Position numbers and translations under genes: made by a program
Assembly (NCBI GenBank): GCA_004015825.1
Contig: ML137215.1
Location: 182,554 to 246,553 of the forward strand
Length of the DNA: 64,000 nt
Reading direction: 5' to 3'
From: Halovenus amylolytica
Lineage (GTDB): Archaea > Halobacteriota > Halobacteria > Halobacteriales > Haloarculaceae
The notes under the pieces: model-generated
What the model saw: the letters and a program-made list of their open reading frames with translations, nothing else
Database searches by the model: none
Told to the model about the DNA's origin: nothing
Part shown: positions 34,553 through 42,887 of the stretch, one piece after another
How the letters are laid out: each line of letters begins with the position of its first letter
How positions within the stretch are numbered: position 1 is the first letter of the stretch

Positions 34553-35841
34553 CTCCCCGACGATCCGAACCGATCCGCGACGCGTCGGGAGACGTACTTT
34601 GCGACCGAATCAGTCCCGAGGCGTTGCCGTAGCGTGCCGAGCAGCCCGATCGGAATGTAGAGGACGAAGAGGACGAAGATAATCCCGGCGTAGAACTCCC
34701 CGTGGCCGGTCATGAAGGCATCGAGCGCTTCGTTGATGGTGAGTCCGCCCAGATTGATGTTCAGTACCCCACCTGGCAGCGTCTGTTCGAGGAACGGCTG
34801 GAGCCCCCCGCCACTGCCCTCGCGTGCGAGAAACTCCCGGACACCTTCGAGGAAGATGTACCCGAAGAATGGTCCGGCGAGCGTGCCGAGTCCGCCGATG
34901 ATCGCAGCGACGAGTGCAAAGCCGGTCACCAGGAAGAAAAAGGAGTTCTGGGGGTCGATCGTGCCGACGTAGGCCACGAGCAACCCGCCGGCAATCGCGC
35001 CGAAGAAAGCGCTGATCATGAACGCGCCCATCTTGTAGCGGAAGGTGTTGTAACCGATCGCTCGTGCACGCTCTTCGTTCTCCCTGATCGCGATCATCAC
35101 CTTTCCGAACGGCGAGTGGATGATCCGTTTCATCGCGAGATAACAGAGCAGGACCGCGGCCCCGATCAGGAAGTAGGAGACAATCTCCGGATCGCCGAAA
35201 TCGAATCCCAGCAGGGTTTCGTCACCGAAGGGACCGACTTTGGCATTGAGTGGATCGACGAACGGAATGCCGAGAACCGGTTCGAAGAAGCCGACGTCGG
35301 AGGGGGCACCTGCCGCGACACCGTCAGACGGATCGGAGCTTCCCGGCGTGATGTAATCCCAGTTGTTCGAGATGACGTACAGCACTTCCGAGATGCCGAG
35401 CGTAATCATCGCGAAGTAGACGCCGGATAGTCGGAAGGAGATGAGCCCGATCAGGAAGGCGGCCACGGCAGCGACCAGGCCGCCGAGCACCAGCAAGAGC
35501 ATGAACGGCAACTCGGCGGGTACCAGTGGGATCTGTCCGTTGAATCCCATGACCACGAAGTAGGCACCGATGCCGAAGAATGCGGCGTGGCCGAAGGAGA
35601 GATAGCCGGTGTAGCCGCTGACGAAATCGAACGACATCGCGAACAGCCCGAGCGCCAGAATCGTCAGCATCGTCCGTGTCTCGGGAAGGATCATCGCCGC
35701 CACGATCCCGAACTGGTTCGTCAGGAACCCATAGAGGAACGGATAGGCCACGAATATTGCGACGATGGCGATGAGCAGGATGTGGTCCCGGAGGTACTGG
35801 CCCAGCCAGGCTGGTCCGCGCGTCGTCTTCTCGGAACTCAT
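34537..35841 (-). CDS. livM: branched-chain amino-acid-type ABC transporter permease LivM
   Basis: Inner-membrane permease, 434 residues, about ten hydrophobic spans. The LivM signature SFDFVSGYTGYLSFGHAAFFGIGAY (residues 69-93) and IRENEERARAIGYNT (EAA-like loop) are clear. Its ATG overlaps the livH stop by 4 bases. The cytoplasmic C-terminal tail (VSRRVADRFGSSG) is extra. LivM pairs with LivH to form the channel. Substrates of haloarchaeal Liv systems vary: amino acids, urea, amides, aromatic acids. Confidence 0.93.
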   Translation of the reverse strand: MSSEKTTRGPAWLGQYLRDHILLIAIVAIFVAYPFLYGFLTNQFGIVAAMILPETRTMLTILALGLFAMSFDFVSGYTGYLSFGHAAFFGIGAYFVVMGFNGQIPLVPAELPFMLLLVLGGLVAAVAAFLIGLISFRLSGVYFAMITLGISEVLYVISNNWDYITPGSSDPSDGVAAGAPSDVGFFEPVLGIPFVDPLNAKVGPFGDETLLGFDFGDPEIVSYFLIGAAVLLCYLAMKRIIHSPFGKVMIAIRENEERARAIGYNTFRYKMGAFMISAFFGAIAGGLLVAYVGTIDPQNSFFFLVTGFALVAAIIGGLGTLAGPFFGYIFLEGVREFLAREGSGGGLQPFLEQTLPGGVLNINLGGLTINEALDAFMTGHGEFYAGIIFVLFVLYIPIGLLGTLRQRLGTDSVAKYVSRRVADRFGSSGSQPAE

Positions 35842-36869
35842 CCGTGATCACCCTGTCCTTCGACGCCGAAGAGGCCACGTGGCCTGAGGATGAGCATCAC
35901 GACCAGAATACCGAAGATCATCAGCTGATCGAGGTCGGTAAACGTGATGACACCCGTCTGGAACGCCCACGTGCCCAGCGCGTCGATCATCCCGACGAGC
36001 AACGACGCCACGGCTGTCCCCTTGAACGAGCCGAGGCCACCGACGATGACGATCACGAACGCTGGCAAGAGGACAGCCAGCGCGAGCGGGACGTTCACCG
36101 CCCAGAGTGGGTCCAGTGCCAGCATGACACCGGCGATTCCGGCGAGTCCGGAGCCGACTGCGAACACCGCCGTGAAGGTCCGGTTGATGTTGATCCCGAG
36201 CGCTTTGGCCATCTCCTCGTCCTCGACACCCGCCCGGACGAAGAGTCCGTACCGCGTCTTGTTGAGAAACGCCCAGATCCCGACGAAGGTGAGCACGCCA
36301 AAGGCGATCTGGATGAGCTGGAGGCCGGTGAAGCTGAAAAAGCCGAGCTCGTTCACGCTTGCGAGTTCCGACGGAACGGACTCGATCCGTGGCGTCGCCC
36401 AGTCGATCTGCCACTGTCCGTTGTTGATCTCCCTGAACTCGACGATCATCCGCATCAGCTCTTCGAGTGTGATCGCAAGTCCGAAGGTGAGCAAAATCAT
36501 GAAAATCGGCGGATACTCGTACAGCTTCCGGATCAGCGCCACCTCGAAGATGACACCGACGGCGGCGAGCAGCAGGAAGACGAGCAGCATGACGACGAAA
36601 ATCGACCCCATCGCGCCCAGAAACCCCATCGAGCCGACACCGAGCCCGAGCAGTGCCGCGCCCGCGATGTACGCACCGTACATGGTAAACGCACCGTGTG
36701 CGAAGTTGATGACGTCCATCAGGCCGAAGATGAGTGTCAGGCCGGCGGAGATCATCAGGTAGAGGCTTCCTTTTGCGAGGCCCTCGACGACGATCCGGCT
36801 CATCTCCCCGGGAGAGGTGAGCAGATCGACGATATCTCCGATCACGAGTGGGGCTGCAGGATCGATCAT
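35838..36869 (-). CDS. livH: branched-chain amino-acid-type ABC transporter permease LivH
   Basis: 343 residues, multiple membrane spans. LIFGLMDVINFAHGAFTMYGAY (LivH signature) and the EAA-like DEEMAKALGINI are present. It overlaps both neighbours by 4 bases (livF stop/livH start and livH stop/livM start), indicating one translation-coupled operon in the order G-F-H-M on the minus strand. A glycine-rich insertion near 60-75 (GLGVGSMGFLG) is within family variation. Confidence 0.93.
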   Translation of the reverse strand: MIDPAAPLVIGDIVDLLTSPGEMSRIVVEGLAKGSLYLMISAGLTLIFGLMDVINFAHGAFTMYGAYIAGAALLGLGVGSMGFLGAMGSIFVVMLLVFLLLAAVGVIFEVALIRKLYEYPPIFMILLTFGLAITLEELMRMIVEFREINNGQWQIDWATPRIESVPSELASVNELGFFSFTGLQLIQIAFGVLTFVGIWAFLNKTRYGLFVRAGVEDEEMAKALGININRTFTAVFAVGSGLAGIAGVMLALDPLWAVNVPLALAVLLPAFVIVIVGGLGSFKGTAVASLLVGMIDALGTWAFQTGVITFTDLDQLMIFGILVVMLILRPRGLFGVEGQGDHG

Positions 36870-37564
36870 GCCGACAGATACCTCCTGAGCTGTTCGTCGT
36901 CAGCAGTGACACCGGCTGTTTCGCCCCGGTCGATGATCTCCCCGTGATCCATCACGTAGTATCGGTCGGCCAGATCCAGCGCGAGCCCGAGTTTCTGCTC
37001 GATGAGCAGGATCGGGACCGACGCAGATGCTGACAGCAGCGCCTCACCGACGTCGGTGACGATTTTCGGGGCCAGCCCCTCGCTCGGTTCGTCGACGAGC
37101 AGCAGTTCGTTCTGCCCGACGAGTCCGCGAGCGATCGCGAGCATCTGCTGTTGACCGCCGGAGAGATCGCCGGCGCGCTGTCCGGCGCGCTCTTCGAGAA
37201 TCGGGAAGGTGTCGTAGGCCAACTCCAGTCCCTCGGCGACGCCTGCCGCAGTCGGCACTGCAGCCCTGAGATTCTCCTCGACGCTGAGCCGGTTGAACAT
37301 CCGCCGTTCCTCCGGAATCCAGCCGATACCCGCCTCGGCAACCTCGTAGGTGTCTTTCCCCACGAGTTCTTCGCCCTTGAACCGGATACTCCCCTCTGCT
37401 GGCGGTGTGAGCTGCAGGATCGACCGGAGCGTCGTCGTCTTTCCGACGCCGTTTCGGCCGAGCAGCGCGACAACCTCGTCGTCGCCGACCTCCAGATCGA
37501 CTCCCTGGAGGATGTGGCTCTCCCCATAGTAGGTGTGGACTCCCTCCAGTTCGAGCAGCGTCAC
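36866..37564 (-). CDS. livF: Liv ABC transporter ATPase LivF
   Basis: 232 residues. Walker A GRNGVGKTT (about 37-45), signature LSGGQQQMLAIAR, Walker B LLLVDEPSEGLAP. LivF and LivG form the energising heterodimer. The start overlaps the livG stop by 4 bases. Complete and typical. Confidence 0.95.
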   Translation of the reverse strand: MTLLELEGVHTYYGESHILQGVDLEVGDDEVVALLGRNGVGKTTTLRSILQLTPPAEGSIRFKGEELVGKDTYEVAEAGIGWIPEERRMFNRLSVEENLRAAVPTAAGVAEGLELAYDTFPILEERAGQRAGDLSGGQQQMLAIARGLVGQNELLLVDEPSEGLAPKIVTDVGEALLSASASVPILLIEQKLGLALDLADRYYVMDHGEIIDRGETAGVTADDEQLRRYLSA

Positions 37565-38379
37565 GCGACGCCACCCCCATCCGCTGTGGAACGGTCCTCT
37601 TCGGTCCGCCGGCGGGCAGCATCGAGATCGCCCGCCTCGTAGCCACCGAGATAGGCTTCCTGCACGTCCGGATTGCCGCGGATGTTTTCGGGGTCGTCGT
37701 CGGCGATCACCTCGCCCTGATTGAGGACGACGATCCGGTCGGAGACGTCCATCACGATATCCATGTTGTGTTCGACCAGCAACACGGCGTGGTCGGTTGC
37801 GACGTCCTCGATGATCGTTTTGACCTTGTCGATACCTTCACTGGAGACACCTGCGTTCGGCTCGTCGAGCAACAACACGTCCGGATCGCCTGCCAGGGCG
37901 ATGCCGACCTCGAGCTGGCGTTTCTCGCCGTGGCTCAGGTTCTCCGCCGCGACGTCGGCTTTCTCCAGCAGATCGACCCGGTCCAGTATCGCCTCGGCTT
38001 CCGTGTAGTGTCTGTCGAACGCGTCGACGTTGCGCCAGAACCGAAGCGAGTTTTCGCCGTGGGCCTGTGCTGCGATCCTGACGTTCTCTAACACCGATAC
38101 CGTCGGGAACACATTCGTTATCTGGTAGGATCGGTGGATGCCGAGCTGGGCAGTCTCGTAGGTGTTGCGGTCGGTGATGTCGATCCACTCGCCATCGTCG
38201 TTGAACTCGATCGTTCCCTCGGTCGGTTCGAGTGCGCCGGTCAGCAGGTTGAAAAACGTCGTCTTGCCGGCCCCGTTGGGGCCGATAAGCGACGTGAGTT
38301 CGTCACCGAGTTCGAAATCCACGTCCCCGGTTGCAGTGATTCCTCCAAATCGCTTCGTCAGTTCGTTAGTACGTATCAT
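37561..38379 (-). CDS. livG: Liv ABC transporter ATPase LivG
   Basis: 272 residues. Walker A GPNGAGKTT (about 33-41), signature LSHGEKRQLEVG, Walker B VLLLDEPNAGVS, and the long C-terminal extension typical of LivG (VIADDDPENIRGNPDVQEAYLGG). It is downstream of the livJ-type binding-protein gene by 53 bases, so the binding protein probably leads the operon. Confidence 0.95.
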   Translation of the reverse strand: MIRTNELTKRFGGITATGDVDFELGDELTSLIGPNGAGKTTFFNLLTGALEPTEGTIEFNDDGEWIDITDRNTYETAQLGIHRSYQITNVFPTVSVLENVRIAAQAHGENSLRFWRNVDAFDRHYTEAEAILDRVDLLEKADVAAENLSHGEKRQLEVGIALAGDPDVLLLDEPNAGVSSEGIDKVKTIIEDVATDHAVLLVEHNMDIVMDVSDRIVVLNQGEVIADDDPENIRGNPDVQEAYLGGYEAGDLDAARRRTEEDRSTADGGGVA

Positions 38380-38432
38380 GCTCTCCGTGTGAGTGTCGTC
38401 TGTTAGCGGGTTCGAATCAGGCAGCAGGGGGG

Positions 38433-39836
38433 TCAGGACAGGTCGCAGCTCATCTCCGAGGCCGGCGTCGTCACCTGATCGGCCGGCACCGTCTCGATCG
38501 GGTCGCCCGGTTTGATCGCTGCTGGCCAGAACTGGTCGTCGCCTTCCTCTGTCGTCACTTCGACCGGCGCGATCGTCATATCTGAACGGGCCTGGTTGTT
38601 GTACTCCTGGTACATGTAGCCGTCTTCGCCTTTCGGCGTATCCGCGACCGTCATCCCTTTCATCTCGTTGACGACGGCGTCGGAACTCGCCTCGCCGGCC
38701 TGCTCGATCGCCTGGACGACCGACGATGCAGCCGTGAACGCCCCACTGGTGAACAGATCGGGCACCACCTCGTAGGTGTCAGTGTGCATGTCGATGAACG
38801 CGTCGTTGATCGGGTTGTCGTACTGGTTCCAGTGATACCGGGTCGTGAAGGGGCCGAAGCCCGCGTCGGCCAGCCCTTCGTTCGTGAAGTCCTCACCCAG
38901 TGTACTCGACAGCGTGTCACCGAGCACGTTCAGCGTCACCCGTGAGGCGAACCCACCGAACAGTTGTATGTCGTAGTCTCCCTGCAGGAACGACCGCCCG
39001 AACGGGACGAGCGCCGACGCAGTAAAGCCGCCGACCATCCCCTGTGCGTCGGCTTGCTCTGCCTGATCGAGGAGCCCGTCCCATTCGGCGTAGTCACTGG
39101 GGACAAAGCGCTGCTGGACGATCTCGACACCGTTGTTCTCCAGTACCTGCCGGTAGTTGCTGACGACCGACCGACCGAATGCCTCGTCCGCACCGAACAG
39201 GGCCACCCGTTCGACGTCGGTCTCTTCGGCGATGTAGACACCACCACTCCGTGCGTCCATCGCCGTGTTCTCGTTCGCCCGAAAGACCAGATCACGGCAG
39301 GTCTCCGAGTCGTTCGTGATCGCCGCCGACGCTGCCGGGCCTGGAATGTACGGGATATTGGCACGGTCGACGACCTGACTGATGACACGGTTTGCGCTGT
39401 TGGAGTTTCCGACTCCGTACAGCAGGTCGACCTCTTGGGTTGTCGCCAGGTCTTCGGCGAGTTGCTGGGCCTGAGAGGGATCCCACTGTGTGTCCCGAAC
39501 TGACAGTTCGACCGTGAGGTCGCCGACCTCGTACTCGTAGTCGCCCTCGTCGACCGCATCGTTGCCGAGGGGATCGCTGTCTGCCTTGTACGCGAGTCCA
39601 CTGTAGAATCCAGTCGTTCCCTGGGCACCGTATGCGGGGAGGACACCCGAGAAATCCTGCAGAACACCGATCTTGAAATTCCCACTGACTCCGTTGGTGG
39701 TACCGCCGGAGTCGCCGTCAGTGTTGTTCTCCCCATCGTCCCCGGAATCGTCACCGCCCCCGGCACAGCCTGCGAGTGCGATTACTCCTGACGTACCGAG
39801 CGCGCCAATTGCCTCTCTCCGCGAGATTCGTGGCAT
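38433..39836 (-). CDS. livJ: Liv-type substrate-binding lipoprotein
   Basis: 467 residues from ATG 39836, which exposes the Tat/lipoprotein signal: SRREAIGALGTSGVIALAGC with lipobox Cys near residue 22. A Gly/Asp/Asn-rich acidic linker follows, then a type-I periplasmic-binding domain (KIGVLQDFSGVLPAYG, AQQLAEDLATTQEVDLLYG, DAEGMV-like blocks). Family members bind amino acids, amides or urea. It is the membrane-anchored receptor of the LivGFHM importer and the first gene of the operon. The AT-rich DNA upstream (39855-39950) should hold the promoter. Confidence 0.92.
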   Translation of the reverse strand: MPRISRREAIGALGTSGVIALAGCAGGGDDSGDDGENNTDGDSGGTTNGVSGNFKIGVLQDFSGVLPAYGAQGTTGFYSGLAYKADSDPLGNDAVDEGDYEYEVGDLTVELSVRDTQWDPSQAQQLAEDLATTQEVDLLYGVGNSNSANRVISQVVDRANIPYIPGPAASAAITNDSETCRDLVFRANENTAMDARSGGVYIAEETDVERVALFGADEAFGRSVVSNYRQVLENNGVEIVQQRFVPSDYAEWDGLLDQAEQADAQGMVGGFTASALVPFGRSFLQGDYDIQLFGGFASRVTLNVLGDTLSSTLGEDFTNEGLADAGFGPFTTRYHWNQYDNPINDAFIDMHTDTYEVVPDLFTSGAFTAASSVVQAIEQAGEASSDAVVNEMKGMTVADTPKGEDGYMYQEYNNQARSDMTIAPVEVTTEEGDDQFWPAAIKPGDPIETVPADQVTTPASEMSCDLS

Positions 39837-40106
39837 GTGTAACCTCGTTGCCTGTCTACTACTTAAAATCCATGGGGGAACGGTTATGAGGGTTGGCCAG
39901 AAAATAAATATAACAATTGATTTATTGTAAATTTCGTTGTTATGTTCCCATAGATCGATAGTCGATGCGAGCCGATATCTGGTGTCCAGGTTGGCCGTTT
40001 TCACCTGGCTGTCTCTTCGTGCGGACGCTCTCGGTGGGTGACGTAACCTGTTGCAGCTGGAGGGCTGTTCTACAGTTGAAAATCCGGGTGGTCGAAAACA
40101 ATCGGG

Positions 40107-40226
40107 TTACAGCGGTGAGAACTGATGTACCTCTCGGACGTGGGCGAGAAGCTCCTCGGTGCTTTCGAATGTTTCGCCGCATTCACACCGGTGCGCCGCC
40201 GTGGCCGCCGACTGTTTTGTCGACAT
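40107..40226 (-). CDS. 39-residue C2H2-like zinc-finger microprotein
   Basis: ATG 40226 to TAA 40107. The peptide has RCECGETFESTEELLAHVREVHQ: CxC, then an aromatic Phe, a Leu, and His-x4-His, the layout of a single haloarchaeal C2H2-type zinc finger. TATA ATTATATACTT (read on the minus strand at about 40257-40247) is about 25 bases upstream, so it is leaderless. Small haloarchaeal zinc-finger proteins of this kind act as regulators; the target is unknown. Confidence 0.7.
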   Translation of the reverse strand: MSTKQSAATAAHRCECGETFESTEELLAHVREVHQFSPL

Positions 40227-40364
40227 ATACACCTATTGATGATCGAAGTATATAATGGTTTCTAATTATTTAATGTACCGGGCACACATTTAGGAATATA
40301 AGGACTCGGTTCCGAGTTACTTTTGGGGCACCAGATTCAGACCCCAGTAGCACCAACGGTAGGT

Positions 40365-40976
40365 ATGAACCGCAACGAGCTTCGACGTGCGTGGGACACT
40401 GTCGCCGAGACGTACGCCACCCAGCGCGATCCGGACGGGTCGGATGCCGCGCTGATCGACGAGTTGCTGGCATCGCTTCCGGCCGATCCGACCGTCCTCG
40501 ATATCGGCCCCTGCGACGGCGCACGGACACTCGCGAACCTGCCGCCGGGGAGTATCGGTGTCGACATCTCGCGGGATGCACTCGAACTCGCAGCCGAGCG
40601 GGTTCCGGAGTCGGTACTGCTGCAGGGTGATATGTCGACACTCCCGCTCGCTGCCGATTCGGTGGATGGCATCACCGCGTATCACGCTGTCTTTCACGTC
40701 CCCCGGAGTGAGCACCCCGAGGTCTACCGGGAGTTTGCCCGCGTCATGCGGCCCGGTGGCTGGCTCCTGATGACGCTACCTGCTGGACAGTTCGAGACCA
40801 CCCGGCGGGGATGGATGGGTGGCTCGATGTTCTTCTCCGCACCGGGCAGAGACCGGACACTCGCCCAGCTTCGTGAGGCAGGATTCACCGAGTTGCGCAC
40901 CGAGACAGCCGACGATCCATTGGGGAGCAGCACCGAGTTCGTCTTCGCACGACTCGGACCCGATCGGTTGGCGTGA
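40365..40976 (+). CDS. class I SAM-dependent methyltransferase
   Basis: 203 residues from ATG 40365. Motif I VLDIGPCDGAR (about residues 43-53), the acidic end of strand 2 in GVDISRDAL, GDMSTLPLAADSVDGI and the post-motif VMRPGGWLLMTLP form the SAM site. It resembles UbiE/COQ5-like methyltransferases of small molecules. It is the gene just before the SRP RNA. A longer upstream frame (from 40323) lacks support. Confidence 0.9.
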   Translation: MNRNELRRAWDTVAETYATQRDPDGSDAALIDELLASLPADPTVLDIGPCDGARTLANLPPGSIGVDISRDALELAAERVPESVLLQGDMSTLPLAADSVDGITAYHAVFHVPRSEHPEVYREFARVMRPGGWLLMTLPAGQFETTRRGWMGGSMFFSAPGRDRTLAQLREAGFTELRTETADDPLGSSTEFVFARLGPDRLA

Positions 40977-40990
40977 CCACCTTTCCGAAA

Positions 40991-41004
40991 GGCCCTTAAG
41001 ATAC
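40991..41004 (+). promoter_or_regulatory. promoter of the SRP RNA gene
   Basis: GGCCCTTAAGATAC-type sequence: the TATA-like TTAAGATA lies about 25 bases before the predicted RNA 5' end at 41022, the normal archaeal spacing. Confidence 0.6.
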
Positions 41005-41021
41005 ACCCGGGTAGATAAAGA

Positions 41022-41328
41022 TGGACTAGGTCGGGCGGTTAGGCCCCGCTCTGCTCCCACATGTGGCCTCAAGTGGGGACCGAACGCCGGGGGCGTGCGG
41101 TAGACGGTCGCGGGCCCCGCAAGCCAACGTCGAAGCCTCGTCCTGCGGGGACGGAGGTCCGGATGGCTGTGCCTGCAGGGGCGCATCCGTCCGGTTAACC
41201 GGTGGCAGCCCGTCAGGCGCGGAAGCGAGCAGCGGACCGCCGGACATCTGTCGCTCGTAGGGTCGCGGGGTGGAGGAGGCGCGCGGGACTACCCGCGTCC
41301 GAACGCCGCGCAATCCTGGTTGTCCGTT
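41022..41328 (+). ncRNA. ffs: SRP RNA (7S RNA)
   Basis: The RNA scaffold of the signal recognition particle. About 305 bases. The diagnostic S-domain core GTCAGGCGCGGAAGCGAGCAGC is at about 41212-41233 (GTCAGG, the GGAA tetraloop and AGCAGC). The 5' part has AGGTCGGGCGGTTAGGCCCC, and the 5' GGAC (41023-41026) pairs with GTCC (41322-41325) near the 3' end. Exact ends are estimated from this pairing and the promoter spacing. There is no ORF of any merit inside. Confidence 0.92.
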
Positions 41329-41405
41329 CCTCTCATACTACACTGCGAGCGGCTGCGCTGTGACCGTTGCTTATAATTCGCTGGACACCCGACTCTCCGG
41401 TAGCG

Positions 41406-41957
41406 ATGAAGGTGCGCGACTGGGACGATATACTGGAAGACGTTGTCGAGAGCGACGCCGACCCGGCGGGCTGGCGAGCCATCGGTGGCGACCGACGGCA
41501 GGGGATCGGCGAGGATATGTACATCGCCCATCCAGCCGTCGGCGCATTCCAGCTCAAAACCTACGCGAGAAACCCCTTCGACGTCGACGGCGTCGGCGCA
41601 CAGGTCGCTCGCAGCATCGACGACGAACTGGAGCCGCTGTTTCCCTCGGACGACGAGAGCGCCGGCCACTTCGGCGTCAAGCAGCCGATCCGCGACGAGG
41701 ACACGGCAAAACAGCGTGCCGAGGAACTCGAAACGGTCGTCGAAACCCACGCTGACGCACCGACGACGCCACAGGCACTGTTCGAGGATATCATGGACGC
41801 CCTCGACAGCCCCGCCTACGGCCCGATGGAGTTCGATCACACCGACCGGCCCGACCGGATGGACGACCTCACCGACACCTTCGACGAGGCCGAGGAGCTC
41901 CTCGACAAGGAGTTCGAAGATGTCATCGACGAAGACGTCGAGCGCGGCTTCTACTGA
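41406..41957 (+). CDS. conserved haloarchaeal hypothetical protein next to SRP RNA
   Basis: 183 residues from ATG 41406, with TATA-like TTATAATTC (41371-41379) about 30 bases upstream. Very acidic, soluble. A recognisable middle block is GEDMYIAHPAVGAFQLKTYARNPFDVDGVGAQVARSID (about 35-72). I know no function. The C-terminal half is a helical acidic stretch (TDTFDEAEELLDKEFEDVIDEDVERG). It overlaps the convergent GNAT gene by 7 bases. Confidence 0.8.
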   Translation: MKVRDWDDILEDVVESDADPAGWRAIGGDRRQGIGEDMYIAHPAVGAFQLKTYARNPFDVDGVGAQVARSIDDELEPLFPSDDESAGHFGVKQPIRDEDTAKQRAEELETVVETHADAPTTPQALFEDIMDALDSPAYGPMEFDHTDRPDRMDDLTDTFDEAEELLDKEFEDVIDEDVERGFY

Positions 41958-42883
41958 TCGCCGGTCAGATCCGCAGCAAGGACGAAATCCGGTTCCGCTG
42001 CGATCTCTGCCTTGAGATATGCCCCGTCAGAGACGACTGCTGCTGTCTCGGGAATCAGCACTCGTGTCCGATCAGCGCCGCAGTCGGCTGCATCGGCCGC
42101 GATCTCTGCGAGCAGTTCTCTGCCGGCATCGAGCCCATCCCAGGCAGCAACCCCGTACTCGGCGATGGTCTCGGTTTCCGAGCCGTCGCCTTCGCCGTCT
42201 TCGGTGTCTGCCTCGAACAGCCGAGAGCGATAGGAGATGCCCGTCGTCCCAGATTCGTCAGTAACGGTCAGAAGCGCCGATTCAGACGCCGCGCGGGTGA
42301 GCATCCCACGAGTCAGATCTCGCAGCGTCCAGGCGTGATCCATATCGAGTGCCAGCCCCCGAAGCTGATCCCGGACCTCGCAGCCCGACCAGTACGCCCA
42401 CGCGGCGTCCGGATCGGCCGATGCTGGCGGTTCCTCGGATGGCTCTGGCTCGGGATGTAGCCAGCGAAACTCCGTCACTGGCTCGAACCCGAGCGCGCGA
42501 GACTGCCCGAGTCCGGCCTGATTCCAGGAGAAGACCATGTTCCGCGCGATCGTCGCACCCTGACTCCGGCCCCACTCGAAGAGTGCCTCGACGATTGCCG
42601 AGCCGATCCCCTTCCCCCGAAAGTCGGGGTTGACCCGCATTCCCTGCGCCCAGCCCTCGTACCCGGAGAGCATCACGAACTGTGCGATGCCGGCAATCTC
42701 GTCGCCAGCGTCCGCGACGATCGTCTTCGTGTCCTCGCCCTCGATCCAGTCGTGGTAGATGTCGGGAATGTAATCCGCGGTCTCGACGTCGAGATTGGCC
42801 CACGTCTCCTCGGTGAAGTCCACGACGGCCTCGTAGTCCTCGTCGGTCGCGTCTCTGTACTCGATGTCTGAGTTGGGCGTCAT
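41951..42883 (-). CDS. GNAT-family N-acetyltransferase
   Basis: 310 residues. The N-terminal GNAT domain (residues 1-150) has the acetyl-CoA motif RVNPDFRGKGIGSAIVEALFEWGRSQG. A second half (about 160-310) is a degenerate GNAT-like region ending in EPDFVLAADLTG. Substrate is unknown. It starts 5 bases beyond the gatD stop on the same strand, so the two genes form an operon, possibly by proximity rather than related function. Confidence 0.88.
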   Translation of the reverse strand: MTPNSDIEYRDATDEDYEAVVDFTEETWANLDVETADYIPDIYHDWIEGEDTKTIVADAGDEIAGIAQFVMLSGYEGWAQGMRVNPDFRGKGIGSAIVEALFEWGRSQGATIARNMVFSWNQAGLGQSRALGFEPVTEFRWLHPEPEPSEEPPASADPDAAWAYWSGCEVRDQLRGLALDMDHAWTLRDLTRGMLTRAASESALLTVTDESGTTGISYRSRLFEADTEDGEGDGSETETIAEYGVAAWDGLDAGRELLAEIAADAADCGADRTRVLIPETAAVVSDGAYLKAEIAAEPDFVLAADLTGDQ

Positions 42884-42887
42884 CGGT

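Noticed and set aside
35844..36947. Long plus-strand frame opposite livH
   Set aside because: It overlaps a certain permease gene; the composition is polar and repetitive, without domain signals.
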